DNA from: a virus
DNA length: 41,705 nucleotides
Reading direction: 5' to 3' (one strand)
IMG/VR virus record: IMGVR_UViG_3300005529_001089
Span: 1 to 41,705 of that record
Part shown: positions 6,597-14,932 of the stretch, one piece after another
How positions within the stretch are numbered: the first letter of the stretch is position 1
Layout of the letters: each line of letters starts with the position of its first letter
Notes under the pieces: model-generated
Seen by the model: only the letters and a program-made list of their open reading frames with translations
The model's database searches: none
Told to the model about the DNA's origin: nothing
Translations under genes and position numbers: made by a program

Positions 6597-6839
6597 TCAG
6601 GACTTCGGCGCGGCAGTGTTCCCGGCCCAGACCTTCTTCGGGCCATTCCACAGCCGGCCGAGCGCGCCCTTGAGGCCGTCACGGCCGACGTACAGGGTGC
6701 CGGTGATCGTTGCGCCGGTGACGGCGGTCTTCCAGTAGCCGGTCAGGGCGACGTGTGCGTACCGCTGCACGAGCCACTGGACGCCGAGGCAGGCGGCGCC
6801 GGCGACGAGCGAGGCGACCGCGTTCGGGTTGCTTGTCAT
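6597..6839 (-). CDS. small membrane protein, holin candidate
   Basis: An 80-aa protein with two hydrophobic segments (about 8-24, VASLVAGAACLGVQWLV, and 36-52, WKTAVTGATITGTLYVG) and a basic tail (RLWNGPKKVW). The ATG is preceded by GGGAG. It is the last gene of the leftward late operon, directly after the endolysin, which is a common holin place. I chose ATG 6839 over the longer antisense-containing frame. Confidence 0.7.
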   Translation of the reverse strand: MTSNPNAVASLVAGAACLGVQWLVQRYAHVALTGYWKTAVTGATITGTLYVGRDGLKGALGRLWNGPKKVWAGNTAAPKS

Positions 6840-6862
6840 GGTGCTCCCTTCGTAGACGAGGA

Positions 6863-7762
6863 TCAGCGGGCGGCGACGAACGCGCGCTCGCGGCGCCACC
6901 ACACAGCCGGGACCGCTGCAGGCACGTGGGGACGGACGGCCGGCGCGTGGAGGGTGTAGCGCTTCCAGGCTCCTTCGTGGAGGTACCAGCCGAGCCACGC
7001 GAAGTAGCCGGTACGCGCGCGGAGCTTCGCCTCGGCGGCGGCCTTTGCAGCGGCCTTGCGCTGCGCCGGCGTCGGTGGCTTCGGCGGGAGGTAGTAGCCG
7101 ATCCCCTGCCCGTAGAAACCGTGCGCGAAGAGCGCGCCCTCGGCGAGCCGCCTCCGGTGGAGACCCTCGAGGTAGACGTGGCCGGCCGTGACGGCCGTAT
7201 GCGCGAGCGTGCCAGGCACGGCGGCGAGGTCGCCACGGTTGATCTCGTTCGCGATCCCGGAATAGTCGAGCGAACCGGGGCCTGCGTTGAACGCGAGATC
7301 GACGAGCGCGTCGAACTGGTATTGCGTGATCGGATGTGTGATCCGAGAGTTGACGCCGTTCTCGGCCCACGACACGTCGTGCAGCAGCAGCGTCGTGACC
7401 TGCGCCGGCGTGAACGTCTCCCGGAACTCGGCGGCCGAGCACGGATGGAAAGGCCTGAACGCGTGTCCGACGCCGACCGTGCACACCGGCGGAGAGGTCG
7501 CGTCGTTGTACGGGTGATAGCGGACGCCTTCGTTGCGCTCGATGAGCGCCGCGCCCTTCGTCGAGACGGAAAAGCTCGGGTGGTAGACGCGCGGCGCGGT
7601 CGAGCTCGTCGCGAGGATCGCTGCAGATGCAACCGAGGCGCCGAGACCGAGGGCGGCGGCGATCCGCCAGCCGATCCAAGCGACGTCGACGACGAAGGCT
7701 GCCTCTTCCTCGCCGCGCTTGTGCTCGCGCAGCTTGACGCCGACCCATCTCAGAGCCTTCAC
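6863..7762 (-). CDS. endolysin, GH24-type lysozyme with N-terminal membrane segment
   Basis: A 299-aa protein. Residues 66-210 resemble T4/P22-type muramidases (GH24): E78 in ALIERNEGVRYHPYNDA, D87 and T95 in CTVGVGHAF form the E-D-T triad. The fold continues through YQFDALVDLAFNAGPGS. Residues 27-51 are hydrophobic (WIGWRIAAALGLGASVASAA), suggesting a signal-anchor. The C-terminal region (from 225) is Ala/Lys/Arg-rich and may bind the wall. The GTG start has a GAAGGAG ribosome site folded into a CTCC-TGAA-GGAG hairpin. It lyses the host wall at the end of infection. Confidence 0.9.
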   Translation of the reverse strand: MKALRWVGVKLREHKRGEEEAAFVVDVAWIGWRIAAALGLGASVASAAILATSSTAPRVYHPSFSVSTKGAALIERNEGVRYHPYNDATSPPVCTVGVGHAFRPFHPCSAAEFRETFTPAQVTTLLLHDVSWAENGVNSRITHPITQYQFDALVDLAFNAGPGSLDYSGIANEINRGDLAAVPGTLAHTAVTAGHVYLEGLHRRRLAEGALFAHGFYGQGIGYYLPPKPPTPAQRKAAAKAAAEAKLRARTGYFAWLGWYLHEGAWKRYTLHAPAVRPHVPAAVPAVWWRRERAFVAAR

Positions 7763-7797
7763 AGTGGATCTCCTTCAGGAGTGGTGGATTGCTCGCG

Positions 7798-8259
7798 CTA
7801 CGCGGCGCGGCGGTGGCGGCGTGCAGGCGGTGGTGCTTCGCCGTTCAGCATGTCGCGGAGGTATTCGACGGCTTCGTCGACCTCGGCCGGGTCGGATTCG
7901 AGATGGCCGAGCAGCTTTATCGCGGCGCCGCGGAAACCGACGACGAGCATCCGCTGAGCCTCTGAGGCTTCCGTGCGCACGTGCTCGATGACCTTCTCGA
8001 GCAGCTCGATCTTCTTCGAGTGCTCCCTGCGCTCGCGCTCCTGCTCGCGCTCGACCTCGTCGAGACGCCCCTCGAGATCTTCGATCACCTGGCCGCGAAC
8101 ATCGGCAAGCTCGATCGCCTCCTGGCGGGCATCGCTCCGCTCACCCGACCGCGTCTGCCTGCGAATGTGCAGCAGCGTCAGGAGACTGATGCAGAGACCG
8201 CCGGCTCCGGCGAGCGCACCCGGCGTCAACAGCACACTCGTTGCGAACAGCAGCGTCAC
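7798..8259 (-). CDS. membrane-anchored coiled-coil protein in lysis cassette
   Basis: A 153-aa protein that starts at a GTG overlapping the upstream stop (GTGA). An N-terminal TM segment (about 8-31, LTPGALAGAGGLCISLLTLL) is followed by a charged coiled coil at about 40-100 (LEGRLDEVEREQERERREHS). This layout is like phage spanin- or holin-associated proteins, but no family is certain. It lies between a multi-TM protein and the endolysin. Confidence 0.7.
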   Translation of the reverse strand: MTLLFATSVLLTPGALAGAGGLCISLLTLLHIRRQTRSGERSDARQEAIELADVRGQVIEDLEGRLDEVEREQERERREHSKKIELLEKVIEHVRTEASEAQRMLVVGFRGAAIKLLGHLESDPAEVDEAVEYLRDMLNGEAPPPARRHRRAA

Positions 8260-8543
8260 GCGACCCCCCAGAAGACGTGAACGACGACAGCGATCAGGAT
8301 CCCGCCGAGCTCGGCGTGCCCGAACTTCGTGTGAAAGCGGATGTGCACTGCGAGACCGATGAGGAAGCCGAAGAAGACCGACTGCATGATCGGGACGGCC
8401 TTCTCGATCCACCAGGCCGTCTCCGACAAGGTCACCCATGGCGCGACGCGGTTGAGACCGACTAGCTCGACGGCGAGGCCGAGCACGAGGATGACGATCC
8501 CCCAGACGATCACGCTCGCGATGATCTGCTCGCGCGTCAGCAT
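8256..8543 (-). CDS. three-TM membrane protein, holin candidate
   Basis: A 95-aa protein with hydrophobic stretches at about 7-29 (IIASVIVWGIVILVLGLAVE), 51-67 (IMQSVFFGFLIGLAVHI) and 78-95 (ELGGILIAVVVHVFWGVA). With three TMs and a position upstream of the endolysin it is as good a holin candidate as the 80-aa protein at 6597. The sequence alone does not decide between them. Confidence 0.75.
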   Translation of the reverse strand: MLTREQIIASVIVWGIVILVLGLAVELVGLNRVAPWVTLSETAWWIEKAVPIMQSVFFGFLIGLAVHIRFHTKFGHAELGGILIAVVVHVFWGVA

Positions 8544-9140
8544 CTACGCCGCCGGCAGGTCGCCGGACATGTACCGCACCATGTTCGCGATCGCGCGGCA
8601 GCAGTTGAACAGGATCCTGTCCTTCGTCGCCTGGTCGAGCGCCTGGAAGTTCACCCATGCCGTCTTCGGATCCGGCTTGAGCGTGAGCCCTTCGTAGTAG
8701 GGGATCGCAGCCTGCGCCTGTGCGAGGAGCTGCTGGAACGTCGGCTCGATCGCGTCGCGCTTCACACCGGACGCAACGAGGTTGCCTGTGATGATCTCGG
8801 CGGTCGCCGCGGCAGCATCGGTGCTCGTCGCGAGATCGGAAGGTGGCGCCGGCGGCTCGTATGCAGCCACAGCGGCGGCTACAACAGCCTTATCGATGTT
8901 TGCCGGAACGCTGATCCAGTAGCCGACGTTCGCTGGATCTGCGTCGACGTCGAGGCGCACCGCGGACTGCCGGTTGCCTGCATCGTCATCGAAGTCTGCG
9001 AGCGGTGCCTGCTGCTTGAGCGCGTCGACGAGAGCGGCTGGATCGAAGGTGCCGGGCTGCCAGTACGAGGCAGGCTCAAAGCCGACCACGAACGCATCGC
9101 CGCTCGGGTCGGTGAGATCGGGTGGTATCGGTTTCGCCAT
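8544..9140 (-). CDS. phage structural/tail-associated protein, unknown
   Basis: A 198-aa soluble protein at the distal end of the tail module. It has a Pro/Asp-rich N-terminus, a beta-rich middle (SAVRLDVDADPANVGYWISV) and a helical C-terminus (ALDQATKDRILFNCCRAIAN). No enzyme motif is seen. Its position between the tail-tip genes and the lysis cassette suggests a virion or tail-assembly role. Confidence 0.75.
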   Translation of the reverse strand: MAKPIPPDLTDPSGDAFVVGFEPASYWQPGTFDPAALVDALKQQAPLADFDDDAGNRQSAVRLDVDADPANVGYWISVPANIDKAVVAAAVAAYEPPAPPSDLATSTDAAAATAEIITGNLVASGVKRDAIEPTFQQLLAQAQAAIPYYEGLTLKPDPKTAWVNFQALDQATKDRILFNCCRAIANMVRYMSGDLPAA

Positions 9141-9143
9141 CGT

Positions 9144-9920
9144 TTACGCCCTCGTGACTCGAATGAATCCCGGGACGAGAACGCCCGGGCCGCCGGCACC
9201 ACCGCTGATCGAATAGGTGCCGCTTCCGTACGCCTGAACCTTGTAGATGTGCGCGCCCGAGGCGGGAGTGTCGAAGACGACGCCGTACACCGCCTTGAGT
9301 CCGGTCGTGTTCGCCGCGGTGCGGACGTGCCCGAGCACGGTCGAGTCGCGAAGCACAACCGCGTAGCCGGTCGTGACGCTGCTGTCCGTCACCTCGGGGG
9401 CGAAGAACTCGACTTTGACGCGAGATCCGTCGTAGGTGATCGAGTTTCCAGTGACGACGGCGACTGCAGTGCCTTCCGTCGTTCCGGTCACCGACACAGT
9501 CCCGGTGAACTGGGCGTAGTCGAGTTCCCTGCCGGGGTTTGCTCCGACCCCTTCGCGCCAGACTGTGCCGTCGTTGACGAACGTAACGATCGCGTTCGTC
9601 GGGTAGACGGTGTCGGCTCCGCTGTTGGTGCGGATGTTGCCGGTGCCGCCGCCGTTGTTCTGGATGGTGAGCGGGCCACCCTTGATCAGCAGCTGTACCT
9701 GCTGGCTTTTGGAGGCGCCGAGAGCGTCGGTGATGTTGGTAATGGTCGTCGTGCCGGTGACGCCGTGGAACTCGTTCGTGATGGCGAGTGTCGCAGCGCT
9801 CGCGAGATCGGCGCCAGCGACGACGAGGTAGTTCACGTCGGCTTCGAGGCTGTTGTAGTTCGTGAGTCCGAACGCCTGACCGGAGATGCGGTCGGCGAGC
9901 GCGTTGAGACGCGTCGTCAT
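9144..9920 (-). CDS. tail-tip / fibre-like protein
   Basis: A 258-aa beta-rich protein with many Gly/Thr/Val stretches (LTIQNNGGGTGNIRTNSGAD and AYGSGTYSISGGAGGPGVLV) typical of tail fibre or receptor-binding proteins, ending in VLVPGFIRVTRA. It follows the minor tail gene in a leftward operon. Family assignment is by composition and context only. Confidence 0.65.
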   Translation of the reverse strand: MTTRLNALADRISGQAFGLTNYNSLEADVNYLVVAGADLASAATLAITNEFHGVTGTTTITNITDALGASKSQQVQLLIKGGPLTIQNNGGGTGNIRTNSGADTVYPTNAIVTFVNDGTVWREGVGANPGRELDYAQFTGTVSVTGTTEGTAVAVVTGNSITYDGSRVKVEFFAPEVTDSSVTTGYAVVLRDSTVLGHVRTAANTTGLKAVYGVVFDTPASGAHIYKVQAYGSGTYSISGGAGGPGVLVPGFIRVTRA

Positions 9921-9953
9921 ACGAGGAGGCCCCCTGGCGTTGAAAGAGGAGGG

Positions 9954-11168
9954 TTACGGGTAGCGGAGACCGTCGGTGCCGTCGAGCGCGCTGCCTGAGA
10001 CGGTGAAGGCGGTCTGCGGCCGGGACTTCATGAGGTACTCGGCCTGGTGCAGGCCGACGGAGATCGTCTGGCTGATCTGTTGCACGATCCCGTTGCCGGT
10101 CGAGCCGCCGAACGCGTCGGTGACGGTGAAGACGGTGAGCGGCGGCGACTGCAGCATGAGGAGCAGCGTCGTGTCGTCGATGTTCGCGACGGTCAGCTGC
10201 AGCGGCTGCTTGCCCTCGAGGCCTTGCGTGACGAGCTCGGATGCGAGCGCGCCGCCGTCCTGAACATAGGGGGATGAGATCGGAGGGAAGTCAGCCCGGC
10301 CGAGGCGATGCTCGAACACAGGGTCGGCCAGCGCAGACCATGTGCTGACGATGTTGCCGGTCACGGGATCGGTCTTTTCGACGGACGCGCGTGTGAAGAT
10401 GTCGTCGAGGTCGATGCCTGACTGTTCCTCGGACGCCTGCGACGTCACAGCGATCGTGGCTGCCGGTGCCCGCGTGAGCGCCGTGTCGTGCTGCTCGTAC
10501 ACGGGGACGCCGTTGCCATTCACATAGACCGTGCCGAGATCGACCGTGAGCACATCGGTCATGAGGTCGGTGACCGACCGTGTGCCGTCCGCGGAGAAGT
10601 CGTCGAGGGTAATGCCAACGTCACAGATCGGTGTCACGGTCGGATCGACGAACGACCACAGCAGCGTTATGAGCGCGCCAACGGTGATCGTTCCCGTCGA
10701 TGCGATCGTCGGGTAGACCCGCGAGGCCCACAGCAGCATGTCTTCTGCGTACAGCTCGCACGCTCGGGTTGTCGAGTTCCAGGTCGCGTGGCGGAGGAAG
10801 CCTTTGAAGAGGCTGTAGTCGACGCCGGAGAGCGTTGCGATCAACTTGACCGGCCGCATCGGGATGAACCCGGGGACGTTGCTGTTCAGCGGCGACGCTG
10901 GATTGTTCGGGTTCCAGAAGGACGGGTTGTCGACGCGGGAGACGGTGACGGTGAGGTTGCCCGGCTGCGTCTGCGACATGAGGTTGTCGGTTCCGACGAC
11001 GACCCGGTAGGGGTCCTGCGCATCGCTGCTGACATCGTCGAACGTGCCGGAGAACAGTCCGACGTCGGTGAGCCCGTCGGTGCCGTCGAGGGCGCTGCCG
11101 TCGACCGTGAAGACGCCTGCGACGTTCTCGTCGAACGCGACCTCGAGCCTGTATGTGGCGTTGGTCAT
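9954..11168 (-). CDS. minor tail protein (distal tail / baseplate)
   Basis: A 404-aa protein directly downstream of the tape measure (ATGA overlap), where siphoviruses encode distal-tail and tail-associated proteins. Residues 60-290 resemble the hub-like minor tail proteins of actinobacterial phages (VKLIATLSGVDYSLFKGFLR, then CELYAEDMLLWASRV). The N-terminal FTVDGSALDGTDGLTDV is repeated at the C-terminus as FTVSGSALDGTDGLRYP, matched by a 26-bp near-identical DNA repeat at both ends of the gene. Confidence 0.8.
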   Translation of the reverse strand: MTNATYRLEVAFDENVAGVFTVDGSALDGTDGLTDVGLFSGTFDDVSSDAQDPYRVVVGTDNLMSQTQPGNLTVTVSRVDNPSFWNPNNPASPLNSNVPGFIPMRPVKLIATLSGVDYSLFKGFLRHATWNSTTRACELYAEDMLLWASRVYPTIASTGTITVGALITLLWSFVDPTVTPICDVGITLDDFSADGTRSVTDLMTDVLTVDLGTVYVNGNGVPVYEQHDTALTRAPAATIAVTSQASEEQSGIDLDDIFTRASVEKTDPVTGNIVSTWSALADPVFEHRLGRADFPPISSPYVQDGGALASELVTQGLEGKQPLQLTVANIDDTTLLLMLQSPPLTVFTVTDAFGGSTGNGIVQQISQTISVGLHQAEYLMKSRPQTAFTVSGSALDGTDGLRYP

Positions 11169-14100
11169 CCGACGGTGACGACACGGTCGAGCGCCGGCTT
11201 GACCGCCTTCGCGGTAAGCCTGACCGCATGCCGGTTCCGGGAGAGGCCGTCAGCGTTCGCGCGTGCGAGCTCGCGGCCGTCGACCTCGAGCACGATGTCG
11301 CCAGCAGGGGCGGCGCGGCGGGTCATGGAGTTGAAGCTTCGGCCGCCGCCGCTGAACGCGAAGTCCTCTACGCCCTTCTCACCCGCGAGGAACAGCGTCG
11401 GCATCCTGACTGTGCCGATGCCACCGTCTGCCATCGGGATCGCGTGGCCGGCGATCGCCCTCGGGATCGCCCCGATCACGCCAGCCGCCGGCGACGTCGG
11501 CGGGTCGTCACCCGGGATCGTCGGGCGTGTCCCGGTGATCTGCGCGATGTAGTCGGCGAGTGCCTTGAACGCGTCCTTCAGCTGGCTCGTCGCGGTGGTG
11601 AGGTTGTCGAGGTCAGGGATCGTGACGGTGTCGAGCGTGATCCCGTACTGGGTCGCGAGATCGTTCAGATCCGAGATCGACGCGGTGCCGTTCGCGAACC
11701 CGTCGGAGAGCGTGGCTAGCTGCGCGTTCATCGCGTTCTCGAGCGCTGACCGTTCGGTCTGGATGCGCCGCACCTCGACCGCGTAGGCCTGGTCGGCGTC
11801 GGTGCGTTCCTTCGCCGCCCGGATGCCGAGGTCGTACTCGTCGAGTTGCCGCTGCGCCGCCGCCTTCGCCTCCGGCGTGGCCGCCTGCGATACGGCGTCC
11901 TGGAGCTGCTGCAGCTGATCCTGCGCCTGCATCGACGCCAGCTCGGCCTCGAGCGGCGTCTGGAGACCGTTCTGGAAGAACTGGGCGCCGGCCGCGTCGA
12001 TCATCTTCTGCGTCGCCGCCTCGAACGCCGTGTCGAGCTGCCGCTGCACGTTCTGGAAAGACGCCGACACCTTCTGCTGGAGCGTCTGCACGGTGCCCTG
12101 CAACGTCTGGACAACCTGCTCCTGCACCGACTGCAGCTCAGTTGTGATCTTCGCGAGCTCGTCGGCGGTGGCCTTCTTCTGCCGACCCGTCGACGAAGCC
12201 AGCCGCGCCGTCAGAACCGACACCATCGAAGTGAGCGTCTTCTCCTGGCCCCTGATGTCGCCGAGAAGAACCGACTGATACGCCTCAGCCGCCTGGCCCG
12301 TGAGGGCGCTCGCGAACGTGGAGTCGGCCTTGAACTTCGTCTGCAGCGCCATCAGCTGAGACTTCAAGCTCGCCGGAAGCAGAGCGTTGCCGGTCTCGAG
12401 GAGCGAGTTCTTGATGAGCGTCTGCGCCGATCGGATCTTGTTCTCGACGCCGGTGAGGGCCGTCTCCAGCTGCGTCTTGTTCTTGCCAGACGCGCCGACG
12501 AGCTTCGCCTCGAGCCCTTTCTTCGCAGCGTCGAGGTCAGCGATCTCGTTCTCGAGGTACCGCTTCGCGGTGCCGCCCTTGTCGCCCAGCTGGAGCGCCT
12601 TCGACGCGTTCGCGGAGGCGGCGTTCAACATCGCCGTCACAGCCGCCGGCACGACGGACGGCTTCGGGCCGAGGTTCTTCGTAAACGCCGGATCGGAACC
12701 GAACGGCGACCCGGCGCCCGATGTCGTAGAGGTCGACGTAGCGTCCGTGATGCCGAGCCCCTTCGCGGTCGTCCATGCCTTGTAGCCCTGCGACTGGTAG
12801 ATCTGGTAGGCGATCTTGGCCTGCGCGTCCGGATGCTCGCCGAGCCACTTCGTGAACGCCGTCACCGACATCGTCGGTGAGAGACCGAACTGCGGCGCGT
12901 ACTGCTTGACGCGTCCCGGGCCGAGTTTGTTGAAGAAGTTCTCCTGGAAGAGGCCGACGCTGTAGTCCCCTGTGCTCGGGTTGTTGTTGATCCGTGTCGG
13001 ATCGCCCGAGGGGTCTTCGCCTTTGGCGCTGACCCTTGCGAGGTTCTGTGCGACGTTGGCCGGGACGCCGTTGCGCAGCAGAAGACCGAGGACATCCTGC
13101 TGAGAGAAGTAGGCGCTGCTGGTGCCACCGCCGGTCTTGAGGATCCTGGCGTCCGTGAACGCCTGGGCCACCTGGTACTGATCGACTTTGCCCCTCAGTG
13201 CGTCCTGGATTTGCGCGGTTGTCTTCCCCTGCTGTTGGAGCGCGAGAACCTGTTGCGCGACTTTCAACCGCTGCCCCGTGATGGAAGACACGTCGGTTGA
13301 TCCGGACGGGAAGCTGCCGTTGAAGCTGTCCTGCTTGTTGCCGGTCAGCAGCAGCCATGCGCCGGCCGCCGCGGCGAGCGCGGCGAGCACTTCGGGTGCG
13401 CCGAGCGCGAGCATGCCGAGGCGGGCCTCTGTGAGCTTGCTGACGAAGCCGCCGACCGCTCCGGCGAGCGAGACGAACTTCAGCGCGAGGAACCCGCCGA
13501 GCACGAGCTCAAACGCAACCTTCCAGCCGCCGACTGCGTTCACGACCGCGTTGAGCATCCCGGCGAGAGTGCTGATGATCGGGATCAGAATCTTGACGGT
13601 CGAGACGAGCGCCGAGAGTGCTCCGCTGACGATGTCGCGGATGGTCTGCTTGTTGCGGTCGATCATCCCCGCGAGCGCGTTCAGCCCGTCGGTGAGATCC
13701 TTGACCGCGATCTTCGACACCGGGTAGAGCGCGGAGCCGAGCGCGCCGAGCACGTTCAGCAGCGCGCCGAGGAGGCGGCCGACGAGCTCGAGCGAGGTCT
13801 TGGCCTCGTTCATCGCGGTGCCGAGCTGCCCGGTTGCGTCCTTCGCATGGATCCACGAGTCCGCGAGTTGGGCGCCGGCGGCGATGCCCTTCGTCATCCA
13901 GTCGGTCAGCGGGATCGCCGCGCGGCCGAGAACACCGATCGCGTCGAACAGACTCAGCGCGGCGCCCGCGAGGTTCGTGACGGTGCGGGCAGCGGACTGC
14001 ATCAGCGGCCCGAAGATCGACTGGAATTCGCTCGATCCGATGTACCGGCCGATCTGTTCTCCGACCATGCCGAGCGCATGCCCGAGCTCTGAGATTGCCG

Positions 14101-14932
14101 TCGTGAATGCGGCGACGGTGCCGGGGGAGAGCGCGGACTTGAGCCCGGCTGTGAGGCCCGGGAAGAGGCTGCCAGCGGCGGTCTCCTTGAGCTTGTCGAA
14201 CCAGCCGTCCAGGGAGCGGACGGTTTCCACGAACGCCTGCGCGGACGGGCCGAGATCGTCGAAAGCTTTCTTGTCGCCGCCGATCGCTTTGCCGACGCCG
14301 TCGAACGCGAGCGCGAGCACGCCGAGCGACCCGGCAGCGGCTCCGGAGAGCGCGGGGATCGCTGCGAGCAGGCCCACGACAGCAGGACCGGCTGCAGGCG
14401 TCGTGAGGACACCAGCGCCGACCGCTGCGCCGAGAAGGCCGATCCGGCCGAATCCGGATCCGAACGGGCCGACTCCGGCACCGGGATTGCGGCCGCCTCC
14501 GCCTGGGCCGCCTGCGCCGCCCGCACCGAGGCCTGCGATTCGCATCGACTCGAGCGACCGGCGCGCCTCGTTCGCGTTGCCGGTGATGTCCTTGAGCTTC
14601 CGGTCGATGACGTCGCCGGCGGCGTCGGACTCGGCGGCCTGACGGTCGGTGATGCGGACACGGTCGAGCTCGCGCGCGGCGGTGCGGGCCTCGTCGCTGA
14701 TGCCCTTGACGCCGTCGACGATGCTCGACGCCGAGGCGCGCGACTCGTTGGCCTGCCGCGGGTCGATCTTGACCTGCTTGAGCGCTTCGGCGGCGATGTC
14801 TGTGATCGCCGTGAGGTTGTCGAGGACGCGTTCGAAGTCGCTGACCTCGGCGCGGCTCTGCTTGACGTTTCGGCGGAGCGGCTCCAGGTCGGCGTCGAGG
14901 GTGTAGGACGCCTTGCCGAGTTCACCGGCCAT
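11165..14932 (-). CDS. tape measure protein with embedded lytic transglycosylase-like domain
   Basis: A 1255-aa protein. N-terminal heptad-rich helices (1-150) are followed by Ala/Gly-rich hydrophobic segments (about 170-235 and 450-540). Residues 610-725 are a transglycosylase-like domain (ARVSAKGEDPSGDPTRINNN, then STGDYSVGLFQENFFNKLGP and KIAYQIYQSQGYKAW). Long coiled coils cover 770-1130. It sets tail length, and the lytic domain would open peptidoglycan during DNA entry. It is preceded by the frameshift chaperone pair, whose fusion product ends 11 bp inside it. At the usual 1.5 Å per residue the tail would be about 190 nm. Confidence 0.95.
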   Translation of the reverse strand: MAGELGKASYTLDADLEPLRRNVKQSRAEVSDFERVLDNLTAITDIAAEALKQVKIDPRQANESRASASSIVDGVKGISDEARTAARELDRVRITDRQAAESDAAGDVIDRKLKDITGNANEARRSLESMRIAGLGAGGAGGPGGGGRNPGAGVGPFGSGFGRIGLLGAAVGAGVLTTPAAGPAVVGLLAAIPALSGAAAGSLGVLALAFDGVGKAIGGDKKAFDDLGPSAQAFVETVRSLDGWFDKLKETAAGSLFPGLTAGLKSALSPGTVAAFTTAISELGHALGMVGEQIGRYIGSSEFQSIFGPLMQSAARTVTNLAGAALSLFDAIGVLGRAAIPLTDWMTKGIAAGAQLADSWIHAKDATGQLGTAMNEAKTSLELVGRLLGALLNVLGALGSALYPVSKIAVKDLTDGLNALAGMIDRNKQTIRDIVSGALSALVSTVKILIPIISTLAGMLNAVVNAVGGWKVAFELVLGGFLALKFVSLAGAVGGFVSKLTEARLGMLALGAPEVLAALAAAAGAWLLLTGNKQDSFNGSFPSGSTDVSSITGQRLKVAQQVLALQQQGKTTAQIQDALRGKVDQYQVAQAFTDARILKTGGGTSSAYFSQQDVLGLLLRNGVPANVAQNLARVSAKGEDPSGDPTRINNNPSTGDYSVGLFQENFFNKLGPGRVKQYAPQFGLSPTMSVTAFTKWLGEHPDAQAKIAYQIYQSQGYKAWTTAKGLGITDATSTSTTSGAGSPFGSDPAFTKNLGPKPSVVPAAVTAMLNAASANASKALQLGDKGGTAKRYLENEIADLDAAKKGLEAKLVGASGKNKTQLETALTGVENKIRSAQTLIKNSLLETGNALLPASLKSQLMALQTKFKADSTFASALTGQAAEAYQSVLLGDIRGQEKTLTSMVSVLTARLASSTGRQKKATADELAKITTELQSVQEQVVQTLQGTVQTLQQKVSASFQNVQRQLDTAFEAATQKMIDAAGAQFFQNGLQTPLEAELASMQAQDQLQQLQDAVSQAATPEAKAAAQRQLDEYDLGIRAAKERTDADQAYAVEVRRIQTERSALENAMNAQLATLSDGFANGTASISDLNDLATQYGITLDTVTIPDLDNLTTATSQLKDAFKALADYIAQITGTRPTIPGDDPPTSPAAGVIGAIPRAIAGHAIPMADGGIGTVRMPTLFLAGEKGVEDFAFSGGGRSFNSMTRRAAPAGDIVLEVDGRELARANADGLSRNRHAVRLTAKAVKPALDRVVTVG

